64,000 nucleotides of DNA from Metallyticus violacea (taxonomy: Eukaryota > Arthropoda > Insecta > Mantodea > Metallyticidae), in assembly GCA_030762175.1 (NCBI GenBank), contig CM060831.1:6214501-6278500 (forward strand). Reading direction: 5' to 3'. Made by a program: the position numbers and the translations under genes. How positions within the stretch are numbered: the first letter of the stretch is position 1; each line of letters opens with the position of its first letter. Positions 48,477-59,429 of the stretch are shown piece by piece. The notes beneath the pieces were generated by a model that saw nothing but the letters and a program-made list of their open reading frames with translations, was not told the origin of the DNA and did not search any database.

Positions 48477-48766
48477 ATGAATGGTGTTTAACGCCCCCTT
48501 TTACTACTGTGGTACCAAAGGCGGTGGACACTGATGATACATGAGATGAAATGATATATGAGGAAAGGGTTTCCCCCCCCCCCCCCAAAGGAAGGAAACG
48601 TTCCAGGCCTTAGTTTAGGGCACTTCTCCTGCATTTTCCATTTATGAGAACTGAGGAAAACTTGAAAAAAAAAACCCAGTCAGGAAGGACGGTCCTGGCG
48701 GGATTCGAATCCCAAACCTCTAGCTCATGAGTATGCGCCAAAACGATCTCGGCCACCCGTGGCGGT
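48477..48766 (-). mobile_element. Full-length SINE B with perfect target duplication
   Basis: Complete minus-strand family B copy, from head (CCGCCACGGGTGGCCGAGATC) and box B GGGATTCGAATCC complement to the tail TAAACACCAT. GTTCTTTAAATA is repeated exactly at 48465-48476 and 48767-48778. A 14-base C-run (48573-48586) is unique to this copy. Confidence 0.95.
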
Positions 48767-49069
48767 GTTCTTTAAATAGCAGAACGTTCATTAGAGAAAG
48801 AAGCACACGGTTACTCCGGGTATAGGCATACCAGGTAATAGAAAGGATGAGGGAAGTACTGTAGTTTTGAATAGTTCTGGCGAATGACCTTGTATCGATC
48901 TGCGCGAGACAATTCCAGGAAATTTGTGATGAGAATAATTTCTGATCTGCACAAATGTGACAAACAATTGCAAGCGAGAAAGATGAGAGCGGTACAGCTG
49001 TGCAATAAACCGTCCCTGCAATGTGTTCAGTACAGAAGTAAGAGAGATACTAACCTGATTCTCCTATAA

Positions 49070-49333
49070 ATGCATAAACATAAAATGAAATTGACCAGAA
49101 ATCACTGCACATCTTTTGCTCATTCGTCAGGACTATTCAAAACTACTTTACTTTGTCTTGATCAACATTTCCATGATGTCCAGAAAGGTGAGTGTTCTGT
49201 TGTAACTGGTATGAGTCCTTCCGAAATTGCTTGTTTTAAATATTTTCCAATCACTTCAGTGGAAGTAGAACGTTCTTTTTCCATAATGAAAAATGTTCTG
49301 AACATAGTTGTTGCTTGTAACCAAGAAAAGTAA
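49070..49333 (+). pseudogene. hAT transposase C-terminal dimerisation fragment
   Basis: An 87-codon frame contains 'CFKYFPITSVEVERSFS', which fits the conserved hAT C-terminal dimerisation segment (FKYAPITSxDVERSFS). Upstream residues are not recognisable as hAT, so only the last part of the protein remains. The typical following tryptophan/asparagine-rich end is replaced by unrelated sequence. This is the only hAT signal in the window. Confidence 0.7.
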
Positions 49334-49689
49334 GATTAAGTACTTTAATTATGTCATAAGGAAATTATTAATTATCTTAAATACACTTTTCATTAATAAT
49401 GAGTGATACAACACTCTATTTTCACTTTTAACAAATACCACTTTTAATTACGAGATATTACTGCCTATTTTCAGTGTTTTAAGTGCCCTTTTGCCTGCCT
49501 ATTTTAACCAAAATAAATGCCTGAACTTTCAGGTTCTGGAGATAACATTACTGACTTTCTGATGGGAAGGATTTGAAGCTATGGTTGGCCAGGGTACGAG
49601 AACTCAGATTGTAAGAACATCACACGTAAAGTGTGATCTGTGTTCCCAGTTCCGGCCGTGACCTCGAATTTTTCCTATCTGAATTTTTT

Positions 49690-49946
49690 TCAATAGTGTT
49701 TAACGCCCATTTTTACTACTGAAGTCTCACAGGCAGTGGGTACTGATGATACATGAGATGAAATGATGTATTAAGAAAGGATTTTTTTTTAATGAAGGAA
49801 ATGTTCCACGCCTAAGTTTAGGTACCTTCCCGGCATTTGCCATTTATGAGGATTGAGGAAAACCTGGAAAAAGCTCATGGGAATGGAACCCCTGACCTCC
49901 CGCTCACGAGTCCGCGCCTTAACGACCTCGACCACCCGCGGCGGTC
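49690..49946 (-). mobile_element. SINE B copy with an internal deletion
   Basis: Minus-strand family B head (CCGCCGCGGGTGGTCGAGGTC) and box-B region, body and tail 'TAAACACTATTG'. About 25 bp between the head and the 'CCAGGTTTTCCTCAATCCTC' block is missing relative to the 33 kb copy. No target duplication seen. Confidence 0.88.
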
Positions 49947-49949
49947 TAC

Positions 49950-51186
49950 TTACCTGACTCTTGATTCCAAACAGAAGTTTATGTGGGGGAGAAAAAAAAA
50001 ATTATGCACTTTGATATATTTTTACATACTTCAATTGTTAGGCGTACACAGTGGGGCATTACAAAAGTTTTCAGTTTTACACTTGTTGCAGTTCTGTCAA
50101 AACTACCATCCCCATGGTGTTTGGAACATTGCATACTTCTTAAAATTGATTACCGTTTTGTTTTATTGAGACTTTTTATCCATTAATTTATTTGATTAAG
50201 ATCTTTGGAAAGGGATGAGTATATTACCAGTTAATTACATAATTATTCTGTTAATTTGACTCAAAGAGCAGACTCATTAATTTAATGTCAGATGGTACAT
50301 TAAAAGTCACGATATTTTAATTTTGATCTCATTTTGCTGTGCTAGTGCCCACACATTAAACAGAGATCCATGGCATATAAAACATGCAGTATTATTGTCT
50401 TTCATAGTATTTAGGGCTCGTCTATATGTATAAGGTATATATTCATTCTAAGTGCGCATCCCGCACACCTGCACAAGTTAAGTTTGTTTTACGGAACGAC
50501 TTCCAAAAACTAAACCGATTCAAGGGTAGAGACGTAAAGTTTGCAATAAATAGCTGCCGAGAACACGTGCTGCAAGCTACCGGAGCGGAATGCTCCGATG
50601 TATTGACACACGTCAACCTCTGCACCTCATGCTGAGTACGTTGTAACAAGTCAGCTACCCACATGCCTCCGGACAGGATTACATCTACTTGCAGAGGGCA
50701 AGCTCACAGAGGAACAGTTATTCTGAACTTCATTTCAATAATTTGTAAAACTGAGAGATTTCACAACAGGGTATCAAAATAAGGTAAATTTAACCGCATT
50801 TTCGCTAATAACAGCAAATAGCTATTTAAAAATCTAAAAAATGGCATGAAAACATATTCTCAATAGCTCTCTAAAGTGTTTTGTAGAACGAAAAGGCTGG
50901 GAATACACCCAAAAATAAAATCAAAATGGGGGAAAAAAAAAAAAAAACCGCAATAAACAATAACATCTTAGAGCAGCTGTAAATAGAAAAATAATTTAAT
51001 GACTTCTACGGTACAAACTCAGTATTTTGCTGCATAGCTATCTTTGTGGATAAAAATACAGTTTTTGCGAAATTTCAAACATATTTCAATTAAGGCAGCA
51101 AAGAATTGATAAGTTACTTGAGTTTTTCTTCCATATAAAATCTCAATCTAATTCTTCTTTGATGTTTTCAATGGAATTAATGGACT
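49950..51186. other. Unassigned region
   Basis: Opposing frames of 69 and 73 codons at 50426-50664 have no known domain. The rest is AT-rich. Confidence 0.45.
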
Positions 51187-51233
51187 AACGGCTTTACTTC
51201 TCTTTCGAAGGATTCCATACTTAGGGTTTTTTA
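51187..51233 (-). mobile_element. SINE A fragment
   Basis: About 47 bp matching the family A segment around 'GGCTTTACTTCTCTTTCGAA', 'GGATTCCATACTTAGGGTTT' on the plus strand; both ends are lost. Confidence 0.65.
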
Positions 51234-51289
51234 TGCTCTAAATAGCCCACGACCTTGTTATAAGGGATGTTGTCAGCATCTGCATAGAA

Positions 51290-51600
51290 ATTCATTTCAC
51301 TTTTGTTCCGTAAGAACATGACGGTTCGTATCACGTTTCTTATCATTGAGAGATGCTGTTTCTCATAAGTTTTGACATGTTGGCGAACAGTTTCTCCATA
51401 TGAAACGAGTACTTCAAGAATACATTTATTTAAAGACATAACTAACGAAGAACAATTATGACACAATTTGCCCGCAAAGAAAGTCCTACGCACAACCATT
51501 CGCTGATAAGGGTTCCTTTAAAAACTACAAGCTGCTACCTGCATTATACGACATTGATTGCAGCCGAGTTCTATGGGCCCTTAGCTCAAATAACCACACT
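51290..51600. repeat. Unclassified interspersed repeat X, copy 2
   Basis: Partner of 45770-46215 in the same orientation, without its T-run and about 130 bp shorter. The minus strand has a 92-codon frame including 'QHLSMIRNVIRTVMFLRNK', aligned with the equivalent residues of copy 1. No element type recognised. Confidence 0.7.
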
Positions 51601-52158
51601 GTATTTGAATGTGTAACTTTGCTCAAAAATACCTTTAAAAAGTTATGTGAAGAAAAAAATATTAATTAGGAGTACTTTCATGTCCTATAGCGAGACATGG
51701 GAATTTTGGAATTAAATATTTTGAAAATTTACTATGTTGTTAACACAGAAGGCACAGCAATATACCTGGGAGGGGTTTTTATAATTGAAAAGTGACGTTA
51801 TGCGCATGCGTGAGAAGATGACGCATTAATGTCTTATAAAAGTTAAGCATTTCCCTTGGTTTCTCTCTTCCTTCGAGGTACGTGAAATCGAACGGTTCGA
51901 GTCAGATTCTTCTCAAGGCCATCTATGGTTTACAGGCTTGTTAACTGGTCAAAGATGTGCTTAACTAGGTTAAGCATGAAGGGAACACTTTAATTTGTTT
52001 TTATAATAATTATAGCTAAAATTACTTCCTTAATTTCCTATCAATTGTTATTTTTAAACAATGATGTGATAAATTTTAAGTGATTAAACTCTGACAACAT
52101 TCCCAAATGTTACGCTACTAAAGGTGATGTGCCAGTGCTCTCTCTAAATTGAATATAT
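51601..52158. other. Unassigned spacer
   Basis: No feature recognised. Confidence 0.5.
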
Positions 52159-52159
52159 A

Positions 52160-53670
52160 CAGAGTAAGGCATTTATAGTGTCGCGGCCATTTTCCTCCGA
52201 AACGAAGAGGAAAAAAAAAAAAAATGCTTCAGAGAAAATTTGAAGTGCTCCTAGGGAGACATAAGATAGCGACCTTAACTCGTCTTGAAAAGTCGTGCCA
52301 TTTCAGGTCAACTTGATTTTTTCAAATGGAATGTATTTTATTGTCCGGGAATGGAAAGAGCATTCAATTTTCAGCATAAAAGTTCTAGTACATCCATCAG
52401 CTAGGGGTGTTAGGTGATGTGACATTGGACAAATAAGACAGCAAATGTTTTTCACTCACTTTCATTTTACTGGCATCAGTTTACGTATGTTGTAAAAGTT
52501 ACCGTTTTGAATTTGTAGTAGAACCGTCGGTAAAATTCAACACACTTCTGAAAATCATCCCCATGAAGGGCTTGATGATGCTAATGTGATATGGATGTTA
52601 TTTGTGACGCTCAATCTCTTTCCTTTGAGAGATTCCCGAATCACGTTCCAGTTGACGGTAATTTCGGTGAAGGATTAGCGGCAACTGCAGCTAATACAGC
52701 GACTTCCGAATTTTCCCCATTAGCACTTCTCATTCCACGGTGTCGGTCCTGGTGGTGTAGTGGTTACCATACTTGCTTCCTACACCCAAGAACGCGGATT
52801 CGAACCCGGCCAGAACCGATGGATTTTTTCAGGCGTAAAAATCCTAAGTATGGCTTCCTTCGGAAGGGAAGTAAAGCCGTAGGTCCCGTGTCGTACATTT
52901 ACGGCACGAAAAAGAACCTCAAGAGGCCTCTGAGCAAAATTTGTCGGCCGTTTCACGCCCTGAGTTGAATGGGACGCTGATGACCTGAGATGTTAAAGAG
53001 CGTCCATAAATAAATCAATCAAAATCAATCATTCGACGGTGTGTTTTCTTGATGCGACATCTTCCGTAGTAAATTTGCAAGTCGCTGAAAATTTCTAACA
53101 GATGGCTGTCTCCTTTCAGAATATCCATCTCCGTATAAGTTGCAAGCTGCTCTAGCGTTCTTATGAGCTTCGTATAAATGTAAATCACATCGATCCTCTC
53201 GCTGATCGTGTATCGAATATCCATGATTGAAAAACGAAGTGGAGCTGACTGAGAGTAATGTCCTTTGAGTTTTGAATTTGCAACGATGAGCACTCGTTTG
53301 TGTACCTAAGTCAACAAGCGGGCTTCTGTGTGTAAACAAATCAGTTTCCTTCAAAGCAATAACAAAATAAAAGAAAGAAAAGCGAAAGTGAGTGAAAAAC
53401 ATTTGCTGTCTTATTTGTCCAATATCACGTCACATCACTAGCTGACGGATGTACTGCAACCTTTCATAAAGAAAATTGAAAGCTCTTTCCATTCCCGGAA
53501 AAGAAAACACACCATTCCATTTGAAACAATTAATTTAATCTTAAATACCTTGAGAATGACATTTAAAGGACGAATTTAAGGTGGCTATCTAGGAGTACTT
53601 CAAATTTTGTCTTGATTTTTTCCTTAGTTTCGGAGAAAAATGGGCGCTACACTATAAATGCCTCACCTAC
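52160..53670 (-). mobile_element. 1.5-kb IS630-type transposon with ~300-bp inverted repeats
   Basis: The left arm (52164-52475) begins GTAAGGCATTTATAGTGTCG. The right arm (53378-53668), reverse-complemented, begins GTGAGGCATTTATAGTGTAG. They stay similar through 'TCAAATGGAATG', 'CCGGGAATGGAAAGAGC' and 'GGACAAATAAGACAGCAAAT' to 'TTTTTCACTCACTTTC'. Between them a minus-strand gene reads 'NARAACNLYGDGYSERRQPS' (near 53150) and 'FQRLANLLRKMSHQENT', then after the SINE 'VAVLAAVAANPS' (near 52690) and 'HYHPYHIS'-like residues with 'HGDDFQKCVEFYRRF' (near 52545). This is the N-terminal helix-turn-helix half of the arthropod FQQDGA-type transposases. The catalytic half is absent, so this copy is internally deleted. 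Confidence 0.8.
52743..53029 (+). mobile_element. Full-length SINE A inserted in the transposase gene
   Basis: The best family A reference copy. Head 'TCGGTCCTGGTGGTGTAGTG' then 'GTTACCATACTTGC', box B 'GGATTCGAACCC', spacer 'GTAAAAATCCTAAGTATGGC', 'TTTACGGCACGAAAAAGAAC', 'CAAGAGGCCTCTGAGC', 'GGCCGTTTCACGCCC' and tail 'AGAGCGTCCATAAATAAATC'. Target duplication CATTCCACGGTG (52731-52742) / CATTCGACGGTG (53030-53041), one mismatch. A 125-codon plus-strand frame across it is not a gene. Confidence 0.95.
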
Positions 53671-53679
53671 ATATTTGGC

Positions 53680-54772
53680 TTTTGTGTGATGGTAGATAAA
53701 TAGTAACGTGACAAAATAAAAAGACTAGCACGATTTAAATAATAAAACGTATTATACTGATCAATGCCTTTTTTTTAGTTCCGAATTGTTGTAATTAAAT
53801 TTTTAAATGTTCCGACAGACACACTATGTTGTACATATTTTTGTATGTCTTAAATTTGGTAAATTAAGAATATCCCAAAATCTCTAGCAACACTCAACAG
53901 GGAAATATATGTTTCAGAACATCAGGTGTGAGCACGTCACAAAATAATTATATCAGCTGAACTTACCTAAACAATCACTGCAACTAAGAGACGACACTTA
54001 GATAATACATACTTTAGAGCGCACGGTACAAGAAGGGCAGCATCTCCTGGAGAAACCAGAAAGAGTGGCCAGCTTTTGTTATTGAACGCGATGTTAATAC
54101 GAAAGCTGCTCATGATTTCATGCGAAACGTAAACTCGCTTAATGACATTTTTAACATATCAAAAGAGGCGTCGCGACGCAACATGGCACGGCGTCGTCCG
54201 GAATCAACTGCAGCAGGTGGCGCTATTTTCCGCATCAGCGGACCGTCGCTCGGCTGCAGGGGTTGCCAAACTCCCATCAAATATCGGACGTCTCTTTCGG
54301 TGAAACCAACAATTTGCACAGACATTCCTTTAACAAAGACAAAGTAGCGAAAAGAAGCGCCACATTTCATCTGGTAATTGAAAGAGTTTCCTTGCAACAG
54401 TCGGAGAACACTTTTCATGATGGTGGTTTTAATCAGTCACTGTAAATAATGCATATTCATGCAAAGAGGAAAGCACTACATTGAACCCAGGACTCCATGA
54501 TGCACACCCCTCGCCACATTTTACACTTGACAGCACATTGCTTCCGTAGCGAATGCTGGGACAACCACATTTCACACTTGAGAGAAAGGGGCTGCAAGAT
54601 CGTGGCTTTATAAATCTCATGTCTAGAGGACAATGCCCAGCAATACATCTGACTCATTGTACACACCACAGTCTCACATTATTCCAACCCAAGGAACTGT
54701 CAAATTATCTTCATTTTAACGAGTTTATAATAATTGCCACACCTCCTGACAATGTTATGCTTACACAATCTG
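53680..54772. other. Unassigned region with a GC-rich open frame
   Basis: 54110-54418 is markedly GC-rich for this window and is open for 102 codons on the minus strand ('MKSVLRLLQGNSFNYQ...', later 'APPAAVDSGRRRAML'). Plus-strand frames of 60-75 codons overlap it. No domain or family recognised. It could be an exon, a domesticated fragment or an unclassified repeat. The rest of the interval is featureless. Confidence 0.4.
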
Positions 54773-55061
54773 CCTGTCGGTCTGGTGAGTTAATGGTAAC
54801 CACACTTGCCTCGTAGGCCCAAAATCGCGGGTTCAGGGTCGTATGGTTTTTTCGGGTGTAAAAATCCTAAGTATGACTTCCTTAAGAAGGGAAGCACAAC
54901 GGTGGTTTCCGGTCGTAGATTTACGGTACGAAAAAGAACCTCAAGTCTGAAAGAGGAGGCCTCTGAGCAAAATTTATGGCCGTTTCATACCCTGAATTGA
55001 ATGGGTCGCTGATGATCTGAGATTTAAAGAACGTTTGTAAGCAAACCAAATAAATAAACAT
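54773..55061 (+). mobile_element. Full-length SINE A, diverged head
   Basis: Head 'CCTGTCGGTCTGGTGAGTTA', box B 'GGGTTCAGGGTC' (mutated), complete body and tail ending 'CCAAATAAATAAAC'. Flanks ACACAATCTG (54763-54772) and TCACAAAATCTG (55061-55072) look like a target duplication with a 2-base difference. It contains a GAGGAGGCC insertion relative to the 52.7 kb copy. Confidence 0.9.
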
Positions 55062-55454
55062 CACAAAATCTGTTCATAAACGGATCGATACGATTTGTTT
55101 GTTATAATCTTCTTTATTCTAAACGTAGAACAAAATTTCTCAGCACTTAAAATTGATCTGTCCATTTCTATTTGGGTCCATTTATAACCTTGACAATCCC
55201 CCTTTCCCTATCTTCCTGGTGTTTTTGCACTCATGTTTTGGATTTTCCTAACTTTATCTCTCTAAAGGCTGCTTAAATTATATTTTTGAAAGTTTTGCAT
55301 TTTAGAGAGGCTTTATCATTCGTTAAGAAGCTATTTGTTCTTCATCAGTGTCCTCTAGCATTCAACATCATATGTTTAATTAAGACATTATTTTTCCCAT
55401 TAAGTTATAATTGAGCAAGACTGAAGTGTTCTTCTCAATTAGTAGTAGTAAGTT

Positions 55455-55720
55455 AATTTATTTACAAAAGCTCTTTAACATTTCAGGTCATCAGCGATCC
55501 ATTCAATTGAGGGCGTGAAATGGCCGATAAATTTTATTCAGAAGCCTCTTCTTTCAGGCTTGAGGTTCTTTTTCATGCCGTAAATCTACGACATGGGACC
55601 CATGGCTGAACTTTCCTTCCAAAAGAAGCCATACCTAGAACGCTTTATGCCGAAAAAATGCATCGACCCTGGCCGGGATGAACCCGAGATCTTGGGTAAA
55701 TATGTTTGTCACTAGGACCA
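55455..55720 (-). mobile_element. SINE A copy
   Basis: Nearly complete minus-strand copy, from 'TTTATTTACAAAAGCTC' (tail complement) to 'CACTAGGACCA' (start of the head). Box-B-like 'CGGGTTCATCCC' has lost a base. No clear target duplication. Confidence 0.88.
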
Positions 55721-55724
55721 ATCT

Positions 55725-56855
55725 TCCTCGGTTCGTTCAATCCAATCCAACTCTGGATGATGTGTATGGGTTTACGTGACGTTGAAACGTAAACGCCAAA
55801 AAAATTACTTTGTTTTTTCCGCGTTTGCATTCCACTGACTAATGGTAAGCTGCAATAAGCAATTCTTTTGTAATAAGTTCATATTCTCTACTTTTTAAAT
55901 ATTGTCCTCTGTGCGCTATTTTCTTAAGAACTTTATATAGTCACAGAATAGATGTCGCAGCATCAATAACGCATTTCTTAGGTTGATTCATAGCTTCCGT
56001 ATTCCAGAAGTCTAAAGTCCTTCTTTTTATATTGCCTTTCCATCTGAAATAACGAACAGTATCTTTTAGAATGACGGATAGAAGGTAAATACAGTGATTG
56101 TGATATCCAAACAGCTGTAGAAAGCTACTCAAATTCCCCTGCGTGTTGACAAAAGCAAAATAATTCACAAATCTTTCGATAGAATTCGCCAATATCGCTT
56201 AGAGCGAAAGTAAACCTACATAGAATTCTTTTCCACGGTAAAATAATATTTCAAATCCACATGATGCACAAGGATATTTCTAAACACGTAACAGAGCTCA
56301 TGGAATTGATAAAACAGCTGCAAGCTTACTACGCACCTTCTTTCTGGATAAAACAACAGGACAATATGGCGCCATCCGTCCCTCTGTGTTTACCAAAAAG
56401 CTTAATACTATTCAAATTTCTTCCTGTTTATAAAACAACGACAAAAACCAGTTTTATTTGTACGAAAGTAAAACAAAGCAATCAAAACAGGTAACAAAGG
56501 GCAGAAAGAAAAACTTTAATGGGAATTAAAGGTGCACAAATGAATATCACATAAACAAACAAAAAAACAAACAAACAAAAAAAAAGAATTAAGCAAGCGT
56601 ATTAAGGAATAAATAAACAAGACATGAACATAAATATTAAGTATTTATGTACATATATATATATATATATATATATTAAAGTAATGAATGAGACATGTTG
56701 GAACTTTATACTGTTTAAAGTATATAAACTGTCTCCCAACATCGTTTTATCCGTGTTTGTGGATTTTGGAGCATGGTGTGATTTTTAATAATTTTATATG
56801 TGAGTCTTTAGCCCATTTTAAGACTTATTTTTCCAGCTATTGCCGGTATATTTTA
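55725..56855. other. Unassigned region
   Basis: Frames of 77-83 codons (55941-56192 minus, 56261-56494 plus) have no recognised domain. A (TA)n run lies at 56652-56676 after an A-rich stretch near 56550-56590. Confidence 0.45.
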
Positions 56856-56859
56856 TCAC

Positions 56860-57025
56860 CAGTCTTTTGTTAGTTGTTGAAATTTATTGCCCTTGTTGAT
56901 TGATATTTTATTGTGCGTAGTGCCAATGCCGCTTATTTTCTGCACAGTTTTAGTGTAGATTGATATTGGCACAGTGTTAGTGTGTTTGGGCGCTAATGAC
57001 CTTAGCTTTTTCGCGCCCTTTAAAG
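56860..57025 (+). other. Possible retroposon 3' end with hairpin
   Basis: GGGCGC (56988-56993) and GCGCCC (57013-57018) form a 6-bp GC stem with a 19-base loop in AT-rich surroundings. The sequence 'GGGCGCTAATGACCTTAGC' resembles 3' segments of repeats I have seen in other arthropods, but I cannot name the family. Confidence 0.3.
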
Positions 57026-57399
57026 AATAATCACCGTCATGATCTCTCTCAACACACATATTTTGTTTTATGAGGGGATTCCTCCCCAATACAGTAAGGT
57101 ACACGGCTGATGCACTTTCCTGGTGAGTCTTTCTATTAGATCGGCACCACCCAACCCGCTCTTACGAAGTGGAAACAGATACGCTGCTTTCCTTCGACTA
57201 AGCTGCCAGTACCACCTGACCCACTGGTAGAGCGGCCAAATCTTGCATTACCCTCCCCAACTCTGCAAATGAGTAGCTCACCACTGTGGTACAATATACA
57301 GCACCACTTGGCCACATAGTACTCAAATAGTGAGAATACACTACCCCACCACGTCAAAAACCTCCTGAGGGGAGGTGCTCGGAAGTTCGGCTCGATGTG

Positions 57400-58600
57400 T
57401 GATGGCTCTTTATTCTCATAATTATGAAATCTTTCACACAGTAGTCTCTTTTGGATGCAATGCAACTGTCCAAGCGTTTCTTCAAAGACATGCTGGAAAT
57501 CATCTTTGACATGTGCTTCAGAATTAACTGTGCAGCCTTCTTCACCACTTCTGATGATGGAACGTGTTTATTCAATTCGGCGAAAAGGAAGTAAACATAC
57601 AGGTATAACATGCTTTTTCGATATTCCTTGAATGAGATAAATATAACTTTCCCAGTAGAAAAAAACCTCCTCCTCCTCCTCCTCCTCCTTCTCTTCGTGT
57701 TCTTGTTCTTCTTCCTCTTCCCTCTTTCCCTGTGGATAATGGAGATAACCACATAGAACTTTACTGCTGTCTCTTAGGATCGAAATGATGTAGCCAAGTT
57801 TTCTCAGCAGTGATTATCCTTGACAGAAACTCGTTGTCTGCCTGTAACCTCATCTTTTAACTGCATGCGTACCTGCAAGTCTTGGGACATACCGTGAACA
57901 AACTCGTTTTATGTGCAACGTGAACTTTTCAGAATTTCTATGAGATGTGCTCCGTGTTATTCGACGATATTCTCTCACAATGAGAGCAGTGTTTCTCAAT
58001 CTATGGATCCTGCCCCTCTCAGGATGCTTTTGATGGGTCGCGAAGCCTCCCGATGGGGCAAGGCTACCAAGGATATGTTAACATTTTAATTAAATTTCAG
58101 CATATGATGAATTATTTAAAATTAATAAAAACATTAATGTAATAATGCGATGTAATTATTTTGAAAAACAGACTTACTTTTTATTGTTGTGCTAGTTTGA
58201 CTTAAGTTCCTATGAAGTTTAATATTTTTCAGGGTGGACCCTGGACTTATAAAGGTCGAGAATCAGTGCGTTAGATAATAACTGGAGCTCCGGGTTAATC
58301 TTCCTTTGAAATTTATTGTCTCCCTTTTTGAACATTTTAAACTTTCTTCGAGTTATGATATAGGGAAAAACAAACTCTCCATAGGCCTCCTGATTTGTTA
58401 AGACGAAAGAAAAATTTCAGAGCAGCACATTGTTCGTCGTGTGGCATATCCATTTTGCTGTAGGCGGAACTGAACATGTCTCATCTTGCACATCTCACAA
58501 GCGGGAATTGGAAGTGACAACAATGAAACTAGTACCACGTGTACACTACACTAAGCTAACAAAACATTGCAAAGCGAAATATTTGTGCAAGAAACTACGC
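57400..58600 (-). pseudogene. Decayed mariner, same family as the one at 33.7 kb
   Basis: The C-terminus reads 'LDSCIASKRDYCVKDF' near 57440 and 'HMSKMISSMSLKKR' near 57500. The region near 57780-57800 keeps 'ATGTAGCCAAGTTTTC', the complement of the ADETWLH coding stretch. 58425-58580 matches 34725-34870 block by block ('TTGTTCGTCG', 'TTGCACATCTC', 'AACAAAACATTGCAAAG'). The catalytic centre around 57600-57700 is replaced by a CTC microsatellite and unrelated sequence. More degraded than its relative. Confidence 0.8.
57666..57690. repeat. (CTC)n microsatellite inside the mariner
   Basis: About 8 CTC units, followed by a CTT-rich tract to 57725. It produces the arginine and glycine runs in the minus-strand frames. 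Confidence 0.95.
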
Positions 58601-58619
58601 TTGTAAAAAATTATCATTC

Positions 58620-59425
58620 TTTATGGAATACACTTCGTACTTCTATTAGCCTCAGTCAGAAGTACCACGGGGCTTCAGGGTCCTCAGAGCTCGTACCAGA
58701 GCATCTGAAGTGGTCAGAAGCCTCCCTCCCCTTTACTGGAACATGGCCTGTTATCGGCCTACTTCAGGGTATTCAGGTGATGTGTCAAATCTAAAAACGT
58801 TAAATGTTTTCTTTAATTGGGTATGTGAAACAATGGTTGCCTCAATGTTGCACCCACTAAAATGTTTACAGCAGCATCTTTATTTTTTCATGCTTTCTTC
58901 CCAAGTAAAATTCCTTCCTCAATTTTTCATTTTATTTCGGTGATTTCTCAGCAGTAAAAACGGGCGTTAAACACTATTAAAATATTGCACAGAAAATAAT
59001 GATAAACAGAAGTGGACATAGAACCTTCTGTAAAGTATTACATATTTAATGCAAATTCACGTTTTTATTTTTTCGTTAGAATTATATATAATTAACTGCC
59101 CTCATGTTCTTTATTGTACATACTTTTGACAACTAGTTATGTATTTTAGGCCATGCAAGGTCACCAACATTTATTGACTGATTGATCGAATATATATGAT
59201 TTATTTTCGTGATATTTAATTTTTGTAAAACAATGTGTTTTAGAGCACTCTGAGGAATCTAAATTAAAAACTATGTGCATGAACATTTCGAGAAGCACGT
59301 TTTCATAGAAATTAGTGACTATGCTGTCAAATTTTGACTCTGTTTTTGTTTCTCCGTGATTTCTGAGAGATTTTACATTGAACTCAAAGGAAGGGGAGTT
59401 TCCCCGATAAAAAAATGTTTCTTCT
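58620..59425. other. Unassigned region with a SINE B tail fragment
   Basis: 58938-58980 ('CAGTAAAAACGGGCGTTAAA', 'CACTATTAAAAT') matches the last 40 bp of SINE B on the plus strand. Upstream frames (58567-58943) have no known domain; 58640-58760 is GC-richer. Confidence 0.55.
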
Positions 59426-59429
59426 AGCG

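Noticed and set aside
52591..52968. 125-codon plus-strand frame
   Set aside because: It is mostly SINE A sequence read through its tRNA-like head and has no protein family features of its own.
57354..57754. 132-codon minus-strand frame with Arg run
   Set aside because: It mixes the mariner C-terminus with a CTC/CTT tract. It is not a single protein.
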